Positions 17,582 through 24,986 of a stretch of 64,000 nt of DNA are shown here, one piece after another. The notes under the pieces are model-generated. The model searched no databases and was not told the origin of the DNA. It saw only the letters and a list, made by a program, of their open reading frames with translations. This DNA comes from Stenotrophomonas sp. ZAC14D1_NAIMI4_1 (GTDB lineage: Bacteria > Pseudomonadota > Gammaproteobacteria > Xanthomonadales > Xanthomonadaceae), in assembly GCF_003086775.1 (NCBI RefSeq), contig NZ_CP026001.1, forward strand, positions 2,444,407 to 2,508,406. Direction: 5' to 3'. The position numbers were made by a program, and so were the translations under genes. Positions within the stretch are counted from its first letter, which is position 1. Each line of letters starts with the position of its first letter.

Positions 17582-19033
17582 CTAGGGCTTTGAGACCTGC
17601 ACGGTGCCGATCTCGCTGCTGCCGTGCGCCTGCGTGGGCAGGTCGCTGCCCTGGCCGGTATCGATGGGCACGGAGAGGAATTCGTGGCCACCGCCTTGGC
17701 GCGCCGCCTCGACCTGCAGGCGGTACGCGCCCGGCGGCATGGCCTGGCCGCGGTCATCGCGCCCATCCCACGCCACCGAGTAGTGGCCCGGCAGGCGCGT
17801 GGGCCGCGCGATGCCTTGGATCGCCGGTAGATCGTCGCGGCCATAGCGGCGCCACCATTGCGGCAGGTCCTGCAGGTAACGCGAGCGCTCGCCGAGGACC
17901 AGCAACTGGCGCACCGGGCTGCCGTCGTCGCGGGCGATCCACAGTGCCAGGTACGGTGCGTGGTAGCGCTCGCTGGCCAGCGAGGGCACCTGGTAATCAA
18001 TGACCAGCCGTTCGGGAGCGACGGTCGTGCCGCTTGCCGGCAACAGCAGGTCGGGCCAACGCTGCGAGGCGAAGGCCGTGCCGGTATCACTGAGGATCAG
18101 CGCGGCGACATCCGGCAGCGCATCGGCCAGCTCCAGGCCGGAGCGGATCGGCATCACCGACAGTGCGGTGGCCAGCGCATCGGCACTGCTGGCATCGGGC
18201 GCCACGACGGTTGCAGACGGTGCGAACTGCATCGGCCAGCCCGACCAGGGATCAAGGATGTGGCTGTAGTGCCGGCGGCCTACCGTGTAGCCGCGCGTGG
18301 CATGGCCGCTGGCGGCGATGGCCTGCGAGCGCAGGCCCACGGTGGCCAGTGCGGCGCGATTGTCACGTGGCGCACGCGCATCGGCCACGCCCACCGGCCA
18401 AGCCTGCCCTGCCCCATCGGCCTCCCAGTAGCGGGCATCGCCGCCGATATCCAGCCCGATGGCGGTGGCCGCCGGTGCGGCAGCGCGGGCAGCGGCCAGG
18501 GCGCGATCAATGATGTAGCCCTTGGCCAGCGCGTCCACGTCGAAGATCACCGCGGGTGGGCGCGCCACCGGCTGGCGATCGTCCAGGCGGACCTCAGCGG
18601 CGTTCGCGTCCGAGGCCAGTGCTCGCAGGGCTTCGCGCGTCGGCAGGACGCCGCTGTCCTGGGCCTGCTGCCAACGCTGGGCAAGTCCGCCCAGGCGGCA
18701 GCTGAAGAGTCCTTCGGTGCGCGCCCGCCATTCCTCGCACAGGCGCAGCACGGCGCGCAGGTCGTGGGACAGATCCTGCGGCGCGGTCGTGGCATTGAAG
18801 CGACTCAGCTCGCTGTCCGCACGCCAGCGGCTGAGCAGCGTGTCCAGCCGCTCGATCTCGGCCAGCGCCGCACGGCCGGCGGCCGCCGCCTGGGCTGCAG
18901 GCGCGTCGATGCGCAGGTCGAGCGAGGTGCCGAGCACATCATCGCGATGCAGCTCGGCCGCACCCGCGGCGACGGAAGGCAGGCCGCCCAGGGCCATGCA
19001 GGTCGCCAGCAGAAAGAGGGAACATCGCTTCAT
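17582..19033 (-). CDS. ApbE-type FAD:protein FMN transferase fused to a DUF2271 domain
   Basis: 483 residues from ATG 19033, which starts a signal peptide (residues 1-26). Residues about 27-325 show the ApbE pattern: DVDALAKGYIID, LDIGGDARY, YSHILDPWSG and SSADALATALSVM. ApbE proteins attach FMN covalently to Thr/Ser of periplasmic flavoproteins, using FAD and Mg2+. Residues about 340-483 form a second domain (LVIDYQVPS, YHAPYLALWIARDDG, YSVAWDGRDDRG) matching DUF2271, found beside iron-uptake and PepSY/flavodoxin-like reductases. The fusion suggests that FMN transfer and the DUF2271 protein act on one extracytoplasmic redox system, possibly ferric reduction. No FMN acceptor protein is visible nearby. 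Confidence 0.87.
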   Translation of the reverse strand: MKRCSLFLLATCMALGGLPSVAAGAAELHRDDVLGTSLDLRIDAPAAQAAAAGRAALAEIERLDTLLSRWRADSELSRFNATTAPQDLSHDLRAVLRLCEEWRARTEGLFSCRLGGLAQRWQQAQDSGVLPTREALRALASDANAAEVRLDDRQPVARPPAVIFDVDALAKGYIIDRALAAARAAAPAATAIGLDIGGDARYWEADGAGQAWPVGVADARAPRDNRAALATVGLRSQAIAASGHATRGYTVGRRHYSHILDPWSGWPMQFAPSATVVAPDASSADALATALSVMPIRSGLELADALPDVAALILSDTGTAFASQRWPDLLLPASGTTVAPERLVIDYQVPSLASERYHAPYLALWIARDDGSPVRQLLVLGERSRYLQDLPQWWRRYGRDDLPAIQGIARPTRLPGHYSVAWDGRDDRGQAMPPGAYRLQVEAARQGGGHEFLSVPIDTGQGSDLPTQAHGSSEIGTVQVSKP

Positions 19034-19141
19034 CGAAGGCTCGATCAGGCACAGCGTTGCCCAGCCGGTCCAGGGCGGACCGGTGGATGAACGCAACGAA
19101 GGGGAAGACAGCGGGCCACCCCGTTCGGGTGGCCCGGACCA

Positions 19142-20047
19142 TCAGCGGCGCGGTTCGGGCGCGGGCAGCCGGGCGTCGACAGCGTCGACCACGCCGTCCT
19201 TGTTGCGATCCGCGGTTTCGAACAGGCGCTTGCCCGACACCTGGTACTCGGCGAAGGTCATATGGCCATTCTTGTCCGCGTCGAGCACGGCAAAACGCAC
19301 GTGGACCTGGCGATCGCCGCCTTGGTCCAGTGCATCGATGCGACGATCCACGCGCGTCTCGAACTCGGCCAGGTACTCATCCAGGGCCAGCTGGCCATCG
19401 CCGTTGCTGTCGGTACGGGCGAACTGTGCATCGCGTACGCGCTCGTACTCGGCACGCTCGACCTTGCCGTCGCCGTTCTCGTCGTACAGCTCCAGGAAGC
19501 CGGCCGCGGTATGGCTGGTGGGCATGCCGATGCGGCTGCGGCGCTGGTTGTCGAAGCGCTGGGCACCGGCGGCGGTCTTTGCTTCCCGCTCCGGTGCGGC
19601 CTTGCTTTCACTCGTTCTGCTGGCCAGCGCCTTCTGGCCGCCCTGCCAGGTCTTTTCACCAGCAACATCGAACTCGGCGCGCGACACCTGCCCACTCTTG
19701 TCGGTGTCCAGCGCGGCAAAGCGGGCCTTGGTCTGTTCAACCTGGGCGGCACGCTCGCGCTCGATCTCGGCCGCAACCCGGGCGTCGAACTCGGCCACGT
19801 ACTCGGCCTCCTCCACGGTGCCGTTGCGGTCGGTATCGGTGGCGTCGAAGCGGGCGCGGCGGAACGTCTCGAACTCCTGCCACGTCACGCGGCCATCGGC
19901 GTTGTCGTCATGCTCGGCGATGAAGGCCAGCACGTTGTTGCCATGGCCGCCCACCAGCGGGCGCGGGCCGGGCGCGGTCTGTGCGGATACAGCAGAAGAA
20001 AGCAGCAGCGCGGCAACGCACGCACTGGCAAGCACGGTGGTTTTCAT
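19142..20047 (-). CDS. Secreted protein with seven EF-hand loops
   Basis: 301 residues. A signal peptide (1-22, ending VSAQ) is followed by seven 12-residue EF-hand loops: DDNADGRVTWQE, DTDRNGTVEEAE, DTDKSGQVSRAE, DENGDGKVERAE, DSNGDGQLALDE, DADKNGHMTFAE and a terminal DRNKDGVVDAVD. All but the last end in Glu/Asp at position 12 as calcium loops should. The loops sit between charged helices, and a linker near residues 130-175 splits the set into groups of three and four. It is likely a periplasmic or secreted calcium-binding protein. It lies between the DUF4198 and ApbE genes, so a structural or buffering role in that cluster is possible. Confidence 0.88.
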   Translation of the reverse strand: MKTTVLASACVAALLLSSAVSAQTAPGPRPLVGGHGNNVLAFIAEHDDNADGRVTWQEFETFRRARFDATDTDRNGTVEEAEYVAEFDARVAAEIERERAAQVEQTKARFAALDTDKSGQVSRAEFDVAGEKTWQGGQKALASRTSESKAAPEREAKTAAGAQRFDNQRRSRIGMPTSHTAAGFLELYDENGDGKVERAEYERVRDAQFARTDSNGDGQLALDEYLAEFETRVDRRIDALDQGGDRQVHVRFAVLDADKNGHMTFAEYQVSGKRLFETADRNKDGVVDAVDARLPAPEPRR

Positions 20048-20077
20048 GTCGACCTCGAAGGCGGTGTTACGGGGAAA

Positions 20078-20875
20078 TCAGGGATTGAGCACGCGGAACG
20101 TGAGCGTCACGCTGTTGCTGTACTCGGCCACCGGTGCACCGGCCGGTGCGGCCGTACGGTGGCGGGTCAGCGCGACCCAGGTGCCGGCGGCTGACAGCGG
20201 GAAGCGCACGTGTCCGGCAGCATCGCTTTTCAGGTTGACCACCTGCGGCGTGCGATCCGAACTCCACACCGCCTCGGTGATCTCCACGGCCTGGTCGGCC
20301 AGCGGTGCGCCCTCGTACTGCACGACGAACTCGAAGGCTTCGCCCACGTACAGATCGCTGGGATGGGTGACCGGCACCAGCTCCACCCCCTTGTTGCGCG
20401 GCGCCAGCGCGGCGCGGTCCGGGGCGCCCACGGTGATGTAGCTGTCAGCCTGGGTAAGCGACTGGAAATCGGAGATCACCTTCGCCCCGGCCGGAATCTT
20501 CACCGCCGGGTCGCGCGAGCTCTCGCGCTTGCCGTTGCGTTCCCAGGTACGGAACAGCGCGCCCAGGCGCGGGCCGGTGCTGAGGCGGTAGGTGCCCGTT
20601 CCCGCCGGCAGCGTGTACTCGGCCACGGTGCGGGTTTTCATCACCTGCGACGCCAGCGGCGCCTGCGTGCCGTCCGGGCCGGTTACCGTGAACTGGCTGT
20701 CATCGAACGCAGTTTCCGGAATGAAGAAGGTCTCGGCAAACGAGGCGTCCATGGCAATCGTCTGCCCCGCCCGTGGCGCGAAATTGCTGGGCACCAGATA
20801 AGGCGTGTGGGCGTATGCCGGCAGGGATGCAGCCATCGCCAGCGCGGCGGCGGCGAGCAGGGAAAGAGTCTTCAT
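20078..20875 (-). CDS. DUF4198 periplasmic protein
   Basis: 265 residues with a signal peptide (1-22, ending PAYA) and the start HTPYLVPSNFAPRAGQTIAMDASF, typical of the DUF4198 (CbiK/NikM-like immunoglobulin-fold) family. These proteins stand beside metal-uptake receptors and DUF2271/PepSY reductases. The C-terminal part (LYVGEAFEFVVQYEGAPLADQAVEI) is an Ig-like fold. It is the first gene of the minus-strand row EF-hand, ApbE-DUF2271, TonB receptor, with 30 bases to the EF-hand gene. An AT-rich element at 20948-20966 upstream may be iron regulated. Confidence 0.83.
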   Translation of the reverse strand: MKTLSLLAAAALAMAASLPAYAHTPYLVPSNFAPRAGQTIAMDASFAETFFIPETAFDDSQFTVTGPDGTQAPLASQVMKTRTVAEYTLPAGTGTYRLSTGPRLGALFRTWERNGKRESSRDPAVKIPAGAKVISDFQSLTQADSYITVGAPDRAALAPRNKGVELVPVTHPSDLYVGEAFEFVVQYEGAPLADQAVEITEAVWSSDRTPQVVNLKSDAAGHVRFPLSAAGTWVALTRHRTAAPAGAPVAEYSNSVTLTFRVLNP

Positions 20876-20947
20876 GGGGCCTTCGTGTCGGTGAGCGTGG
20901 GCGCTGGCGAGACGAAGGTCCGGGGCTGGCGGACGGAATGCTATGCC

Positions 20948-20966
20948 AAATGCGATTGGTTATCAA
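20948..20966. promoter_or_regulatory. Possible Fur-type site upstream of the DUF4198 row
   Basis: AT-rich patch in GC-rich DNA with ATGCGATTGGTTATC, 75 bases before the DUF4198 start. It shares ATGCGA[A/T]TGGTT with the element before the siderophore receptor at 44449, in the same orientation relative to the gene. The palindrome is weak, so the call is tentative. Confidence 0.35.
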
Positions 20967-21041
20967 TTGGTGAAATCTGGCGAAATGTATCGTTGTCGCC
21001 GGCAACGTATCCGTGCCTTCCGCAAGGTGCCTGGGCGGTGG

Positions 21042-21332
21042 TCAGGCGCGCACCAGCGCCATCCATCGGTAGCCGACATACACGCCACCCGCAACAATCG
21101 GCGCCAGGCTGAGCCACAAGGGCAGTTTGAAGGCGAACAACAACAACGCCGCAGCAGCCAGCGCAAGGATGGAAATCGCAATCACCCAGCCATTGAACAC
21201 GACCACATCGGCTGCGTCCTCGCCCCAGCGGTTCGAGGCCCGCCCCCTTGCTTCACGCTGGCGGCGCAGCAGCCAGACATCAGTGAAGAAATCCGCAATG
21301 CCTTCCAGCAGGTCAACGATGAAGCCCGGCAT
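21042..21332 (-). CDS. Small two-TM membrane protein, function unknown
   Basis: 96 residues from ATG 21332, preceded by AAGGA; a TTG two codons upstream is less likely. An acidic/basic N-terminal amphipathic part (GFIVDLLEGIADFFTDVWLLRRQRE) is followed by two hydrophobic segments (about residues 48-68 and 72-88). I recognise no family motif. It lies alone between the metal-uptake row and an Imm35-like gene, with the same orientation as both. Confidence 0.7.
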   Translation of the reverse strand: MPGFIVDLLEGIADFFTDVWLLRRQREARGRASNRWGEDAADVVVFNGWVIAISILALAAAALLLFAFKLPLWLSLAPIVAGGVYVGYRWMALVRA

Positions 21333-21390
21333 GGTCAATCCTTGAGCGTTGGCGCGTGGTGCCGATCTTCATCGTCGGCTCGGCGGGGCG

Positions 21391-21711
21391 TCAAGTGTCC
21401 GAGGGCTCGCGGAAGCCGCGTTCCGCCAGCCACGCGTGCCAGTGCTGCCAGGTAGGGAGCGAATGCAATGTGCCTGTGCGCTCGATGAAGATCGGCCCGT
21501 TGCCCGCGATGATCGGCGCGTCCTCGTCGCCTGCTGCGAACGCGGCAGTGCCGTAGAAGAACAGCCAGCCGCCCGGGTACTCCTCGGTGAGGCTGTCGAG
21601 GACCACGAAGGTCAGCATCGGCTCCCCTTCGTATGCCGGCTCCCTCACGAGCGATTGCGCCGCCAGGGCGCGTGCGGTGGCAAACCCGATTTCGTTCATG
21701 GCCGTTTCCAT
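21391..21711 (-). CDS. YrhB/Imm35-domain protein
   Basis: 106 residues from ATG 21711; a second in-frame ATG at 21699 has GGAA upstream and could be the real start (102 residues). The C-terminal half (GGWLFFYGTAAFAAGDEDAPIIAGNGPIFIERTGTLHSLPT region) reads like YrhB/Imm35, a small fold found in E. coli YrhB and in predicted immunity proteins of polymorphic toxins. YrhB itself was described as a small chaperone-like protein. No toxin gene is seen nearby, so an immunity role is not supported by context. Confidence 0.7.
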   Translation of the reverse strand: METAMNEIGFATARALAAQSLVREPAYEGEPMLTFVVLDSLTEEYPGGWLFFYGTAAFAAGDEDAPIIAGNGPIFIERTGTLHSLPTWQHWHAWLAERGFREPSDT

Positions 21712-21735
21712 GGTGCGGGGCGGTGTGCAGGCAGG

Positions 21736-22923
21736 TCAGGTGAGGTGCCGCACCTGGCGGTCGGCCGCATACAGTAGCAGTGCGCCGCAGCCCATCAACA
21801 CCGCCGTCGCCAGCAGTGCGCCCTGGTAGCTGCCGGTCGCCCTGGCCATGTACCCGGCGATGATCGGCCCGACGATCTGGGCCACGCCATAACCCAGCGT
21901 GATGCGCGCCATCGCCCTGGAGGGGTTGGATGGCACATGGCGGCCAACCAGGGCCAGGGTCAGGCTGACGATGCCCACGAACGTAGCGCCAAACAGGGCC
22001 GCCGACAGCAGATTGACCGGCGCGCTGGACGATACGGCAGGCAGCAGCATGCCCGCGCCCTGCAGCACATAGGCCAGAAGCAGCGCCCGGGTTGCGCCGA
22101 AGCGGCGGGCGACGCGGTCCCAGATGAAGGTGGACGGCAATGCAGCCACGCCGACGATGACCCAGACCCAGCCGCCCCTGCCCTGCAGCAGGGGCAATCG
22201 TTCGAGGATGGCAACGATGAAGGTGGCGCCGATGACGAACCCGAAGCCCGCACACATATAGGCTGCATTGAGCAGGCGCATCCAGTTGCGCGACGCCGAG
22301 GGCGGTGGCGCGGCCTGTGCAGCGGCGGTGGGCGATGCAGGTACCGGAGCGGGCATCCACAACCAGGCGGGCACGAAGAACAGCAGGCCGAGCACGCCGA
22401 GCGCGATCCACTGCCCGGACCAGGGCAGCGCCGGCAGGGTCAGGACCACCGCCGCACCGGACACCACGATGCCCAGCCCCATGCCGGTGAAGTGCAGGCC
22501 CAGGTCCGGGCGGCGCCCGTGCTGCAGCAGCCAGTTCAGCACCAGGCCCGAGGCCAGCAACAGCCCGGCCACGCTGGACAGGCCCGACAGGAAACGCAGC
22601 ACGCCCCAGGCCACGGGGTTGCTGGTCAGGCCCATGGCCGCGGTACTGGCCACCGCCACCACCAGGCCGATGCGATAGAGCACGTAGCGCCGGCGCAGAT
22701 CGCCGGCCATCGCGGCCAGCACGGTTCCGGACATGTAGCCGGCATAGTTGATGGCGGCCAGCCAACCTGCGGCGACATATCCCAGCCCCGCCTGCGCCTT
22801 CATGATCGGCAGCATGGGCGTATAGGCGAAACGGGCGAGGCCCACGGTGAGGACGAGTGCGCAGATGCCAGCGAAGATCACCCGGTGCGGCGTGTCATGG
22901 GGCGCACTTCCAGGGAAGGTCAT
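21736..22923 (-). CDS. YbfB/YjiJ-family MFS transporter
   Basis: 396 residues from ATG 22923. About twelve hydrophobic segments are visible, with MFS signature elements after segment 2 (GYMSGTVLAAMAGDLRRRYVLYRIG) and a mid-protein linker rich in Ala/Pro near residue 205. The opening (VIFAGICALVLTVGLARFAYTPMLPIM) is characteristic of the YbfB/YjiJ permease group. The substrate is unknown. It is divergent from the NemR-like TetR gene. The 15-base operator at 23044-23058 lies between them and could control both. Confidence 0.85.
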   Translation of the reverse strand: MTFPGSAPHDTPHRVIFAGICALVLTVGLARFAYTPMLPIMKAQAGLGYVAAGWLAAINYAGYMSGTVLAAMAGDLRRRYVLYRIGLVVAVASTAAMGLTSNPVAWGVLRFLSGLSSVAGLLLASGLVLNWLLQHGRRPDLGLHFTGMGLGIVVSGAAVVLTLPALPWSGQWIALGVLGLLFFVPAWLWMPAPVPASPTAAAQAAPPPSASRNWMRLLNAAYMCAGFGFVIGATFIVAILERLPLLQGRGGWVWVIVGVAALPSTFIWDRVARRFGATRALLLAYVLQGAGMLLPAVSSSAPVNLLSAALFGATFVGIVSLTLALVGRHVPSNPSRAMARITLGYGVAQIVGPIIAGYMARATGSYQGALLATAVLMGCGALLLYAADRQVRHLT

Positions 22924-23043
22924 CGTGTTCCGTAGCGGCTGCCAGCGTTGCTGGAACCTAGCACCGGCATCGGTACCCGGGCCATGCCGCGAAAGTAGGG
23001 TCTGGCGATGCTGAACGGAAAATGCGCGTACCGCACAGCCCAC

Positions 23044-23058
23044 TAGACGACCGGTCTA
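23044..23058. promoter_or_regulatory. TetR operator copy 1 (TAGACGACCGGTCTA)
   Basis: A 15-base inverted repeat (TAGAC/GTCTA arms over the palindrome GACCGGTC), 21 bases before the NemR-like regulator gene. The identical sequence recurs at 23740-23754 before the glyoxalase gene. The arms resemble those of NemR boxes. Confidence 0.8.
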
Positions 23059-23079
23059 ATCGAGCGTATCGTCGCTCCC

Positions 23080-23685
23080 ATGAACACCGCCACCGACACC
23101 GCAGGCACCGACGTCCGCCAGAAGATCCTGGCCAGCGGCCGCCGCACCATGGGCGGCAAGGGCTTCTCGGCGGTCGGCCTGAACGAGGTGCTGACCGCGG
23201 CCGGCGTGCCCAAGGGCTCGTTCTACCACTACTTCGGCTCCAAGGAAGCCTTCGGAGAGGCCCTGCTGCAGGACTACTTCGACGAGTACCTGGCCGAAAT
23301 GGACCAGATCTTCCGCGCCGGCGGCCAGACCAGGGCCCAGCAGCTGGACAGCTACTTCGCCGCGTGGATGGCCAGCCAGTCCTTCGAGGACTGCCAGGGC
23401 AAGTGCCTTGCGGTGAAGCTGGGTGCGGAAGTTGCGGACCTGTCGCCGGCGATGCGTGCGGCGCTGCGCAGCGGCACCGCCGGCATCATCCAGCGGCTGG
23501 CACGGGCGATCGAGGACGGCCAGGCCGATGGCTCGCTGGCCTGCAGCGGCGATGCGGCCGCGCTGGCGCAGAGCCTCTACCAGCTGTGGCTGGGCGCCAG
23601 CATCATGGTCAAGATCGTGCGCGGGCCGCAGCCCTTCGACAACGCGCAGCGTGCCACCCGACAGATCCTGCATCCCTCACGCTGA
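23080..23685 (+). CDS. NemR-like TetR-family repressor with sensor-type cysteines
   Basis: 201 residues. The N-terminal HTH is FSAVGLNEVLTAAGVPKGSFYHYFGSKEAFGEALL, a standard TetR pattern. The ligand domain has C105 and C109 (DCQGKC), at almost the place of the electrophile-sensing Cys106 of E. coli NemR. NemR senses hypochlorite, quinones and methylglyoxal and controls gloA. Here the next gene encodes a DJ-1/Hsp31-type glyoxalase, and both promoters carry the same operator. I infer a self-repressing reactive-aldehyde switch. A rho-independent terminator follows the gene, so the glyoxalase gene has its own promoter. Confidence 0.87.
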   Translation: MNTATDTAGTDVRQKILASGRRTMGGKGFSAVGLNEVLTAAGVPKGSFYHYFGSKEAFGEALLQDYFDEYLAEMDQIFRAGGQTRAQQLDSYFAAWMASQSFEDCQGKCLAVKLGAEVADLSPAMRAALRSGTAGIIQRLARAIEDGQADGSLACSGDAAALAQSLYQLWLGASIMVKIVRGPQPFDNAQRATRQILHPSR

Positions 23686-23703
23686 GCGAGGGGTGCGTAC
23701 GCC

Positions 23704-23726
23704 ACACTTCCCGCGAAGTGTTTTTT
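23704..23726 (+). terminator. Rho-independent terminator
   Basis: Seven-pair stem (ACACTTC/GAAGTGT) around a four-base loop CCGC, followed by a run of six T. It ends the TetR transcript just before the second operator. Confidence 0.85.
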
Positions 23727-23739
23727 GGCGGCCGGGCGC

Positions 23740-23754
23740 TAGACGACCGGTCTA
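23740..23754. promoter_or_regulatory. TetR operator copy 2 (TAGACGACCGGTCTA)
   Basis: Exact copy of the 15-base operator at 23044-23058, 30 bases before the glyoxalase ATG and directly after the TetR terminator. Confidence 0.8.
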
Positions 23755-23784
23755 CTGCACCACTCTCCCAACAGGAGCACCACC

Positions 23785-24468
23785 ATGAAAGTCCTCATCG
23801 TTCTGACCTCGCACGACCAGCTGGGTGACACCGGGCACAAGACCGGGTTCTGGCTGGAAGAACTGGCTGCGCCCTACTACGCCTTCAAGGATGCGGGTGC
23901 GGAGATCGTGCTGGCCTCGCCCAAGGGTGGCCAGCCGCCGCTGGACCCGAAGAGCAACGAGCCGGCGTTCCAGACCGAGCTGACCCATCGCTTTGAAGCC
24001 GACGCCGCCGCCAAGGCGCAGCTGGCCGCCACCGTCCGCCTGGACAGCGTCAATGCCGTCGACTTCGACACGGTGTTCTACCCGGGCGGCCACGGTCCGC
24101 TGTGGGATCTGGCCAACGACACCCATTCCATCGCGCTGATCGAAGCGTTCGTTGCCAGTGGCAAGCCGGTCGGCCTGGTCTGCCATGCGCCGGGCGTGCT
24201 GCGCCAGGTCAAGGCACCCGATGGCAAGCCGCTGGTCGCCGGCAAGCAGGTCACCGGCTTCGCCAACACCGAGGAGGACGCCGTCGGCCTGACCAACGTC
24301 GTGCCCTTCCTGGTGGAGGACATGCTGAAGGACCTGGGCGGTGACTACAGCAAGGGCCCGGACTGGGGCTCGTATGTGCTGCGCGATGGCCTGCTGGTCA
24401 CCGGCCAGAACCCGGGCTCGTCGGCTGAAGCGGCTGCAGTGCTGATCCAGGCTGTGGCCAAGGCCTGA
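23785..24468 (+). CDS. DJ-1/Hsp31-family class I glutamine amidotransferase-like glyoxalase III
   Basis: 227 residues. The nucleophile elbow is LVCHAPG (C133, H134). An N-terminal acid pair (E25, E26 in FWLEEL) can serve as the glutamate partner. GFANTEEDAVGLTNVVPFLVE and the block TVFYPGGHGPLWDL are typical of the Hsp31/glyoxalase III branch of DJ-1/PfpI proteins, which turn methylglyoxal or glyoxal to hydroxy acids without glutathione. An AGGAGC ribosome site precedes ATG. Control by the NemR-like repressor is implied by the identical operators. A protein-deglycase or chaperone role is the alternative. Confidence 0.88.
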   Translation: MKVLIVLTSHDQLGDTGHKTGFWLEELAAPYYAFKDAGAEIVLASPKGGQPPLDPKSNEPAFQTELTHRFEADAAAKAQLAATVRLDSVNAVDFDTVFYPGGHGPLWDLANDTHSIALIEAFVASGKPVGLVCHAPGVLRQVKAPDGKPLVAGKQVTGFANTEEDAVGLTNVVPFLVEDMLKDLGGDYSKGPDWGSYVLRDGLLVTGQNPGSSAEAAAVLIQAVAKA

Positions 24469-24481
24469 ACCCGATGAAGGG

Positions 24482-24508
24482 GCGATCCGGCAGGCATGTC
24501 CGGATCGC
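24482..24508 (+). terminator. Perfect hairpin after the glyoxalase gene
   Basis: A nine-base perfect inverted repeat (GCGATCCGG/CCGGATCGC) with a nine-base loop, 13 bases after the stop codon. No T run follows, so it may need Rho or protect the 3' end. Confidence 0.5.
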
Positions 24509-24572
24509 ATCCCTCCCCCATGCTACGGTGCGCGCAGCGGCAACCTGCAGAGCCCCAGGCCGGGAGGTTCCC

Positions 24573-24968
24573 ATGACGCGCACCCAAGCGATACCCACGG
24601 CGGCCACCGGCACGGTCCCGCCCGACCTCTTCGGCGCCCTGCGGCAGATGCTGCTGCGCCATGGCGACGGCCTGCTCGTCGTCCACGATACAGACCAGCA
24701 TTTCTACGCCAATTGCCGCAGGCCGGGCGCCAACGGCAAGGCGCAGTTCTTCGCTGCAGTGAAAGTATCGGGGCGCAGGCACGCCTTCCACCTGATGCCC
24801 GTCTACGACTTTCCCGAGCTGCTGGCAGGCATCAGCCCCGCACTGAAACAACACATGCAGGGCAAATCCTGCTTCAACTTCTCGCACTGGGACGACGCGT
24901 TGCTGCAGCAACTGCAGGCGCTGGTCGACCAGGGCGCCGCGCGTTACGTGGCCGAAGGCAGGCTCTGA
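24573..24968 (+). CDS. Conserved hypothetical, DUF1801/YdhG-like style
   Basis: 131 residues from ATG 24573, which has GGGAGG five bases upstream; the open frame starts earlier at 24474 without a ribosome site. The central part (GKAQFFAAVKVSGRRHAFHLMPVYDFPELL) and the end (MQGKSCFNFSHWDDALLQQLQALVDQGAARYV) recall small proteins of the DUF1801/YdhG kind. No catalytic residues are obvious and there is no signal peptide. It converges on the siderophore receptor gene with an 18-base gap. Confidence 0.65.
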   Translation: MTRTQAIPTAATGTVPPDLFGALRQMLLRHGDGLLVVHDTDQHFYANCRRPGANGKAQFFAAVKVSGRRHAFHLMPVYDFPELLAGISPALKQHMQGKSCFNFSHWDDALLQQLQALVDQGAARYVAEGRL

Positions 24969-24986
24969 AGCCTGCGCTCCCTCCCA

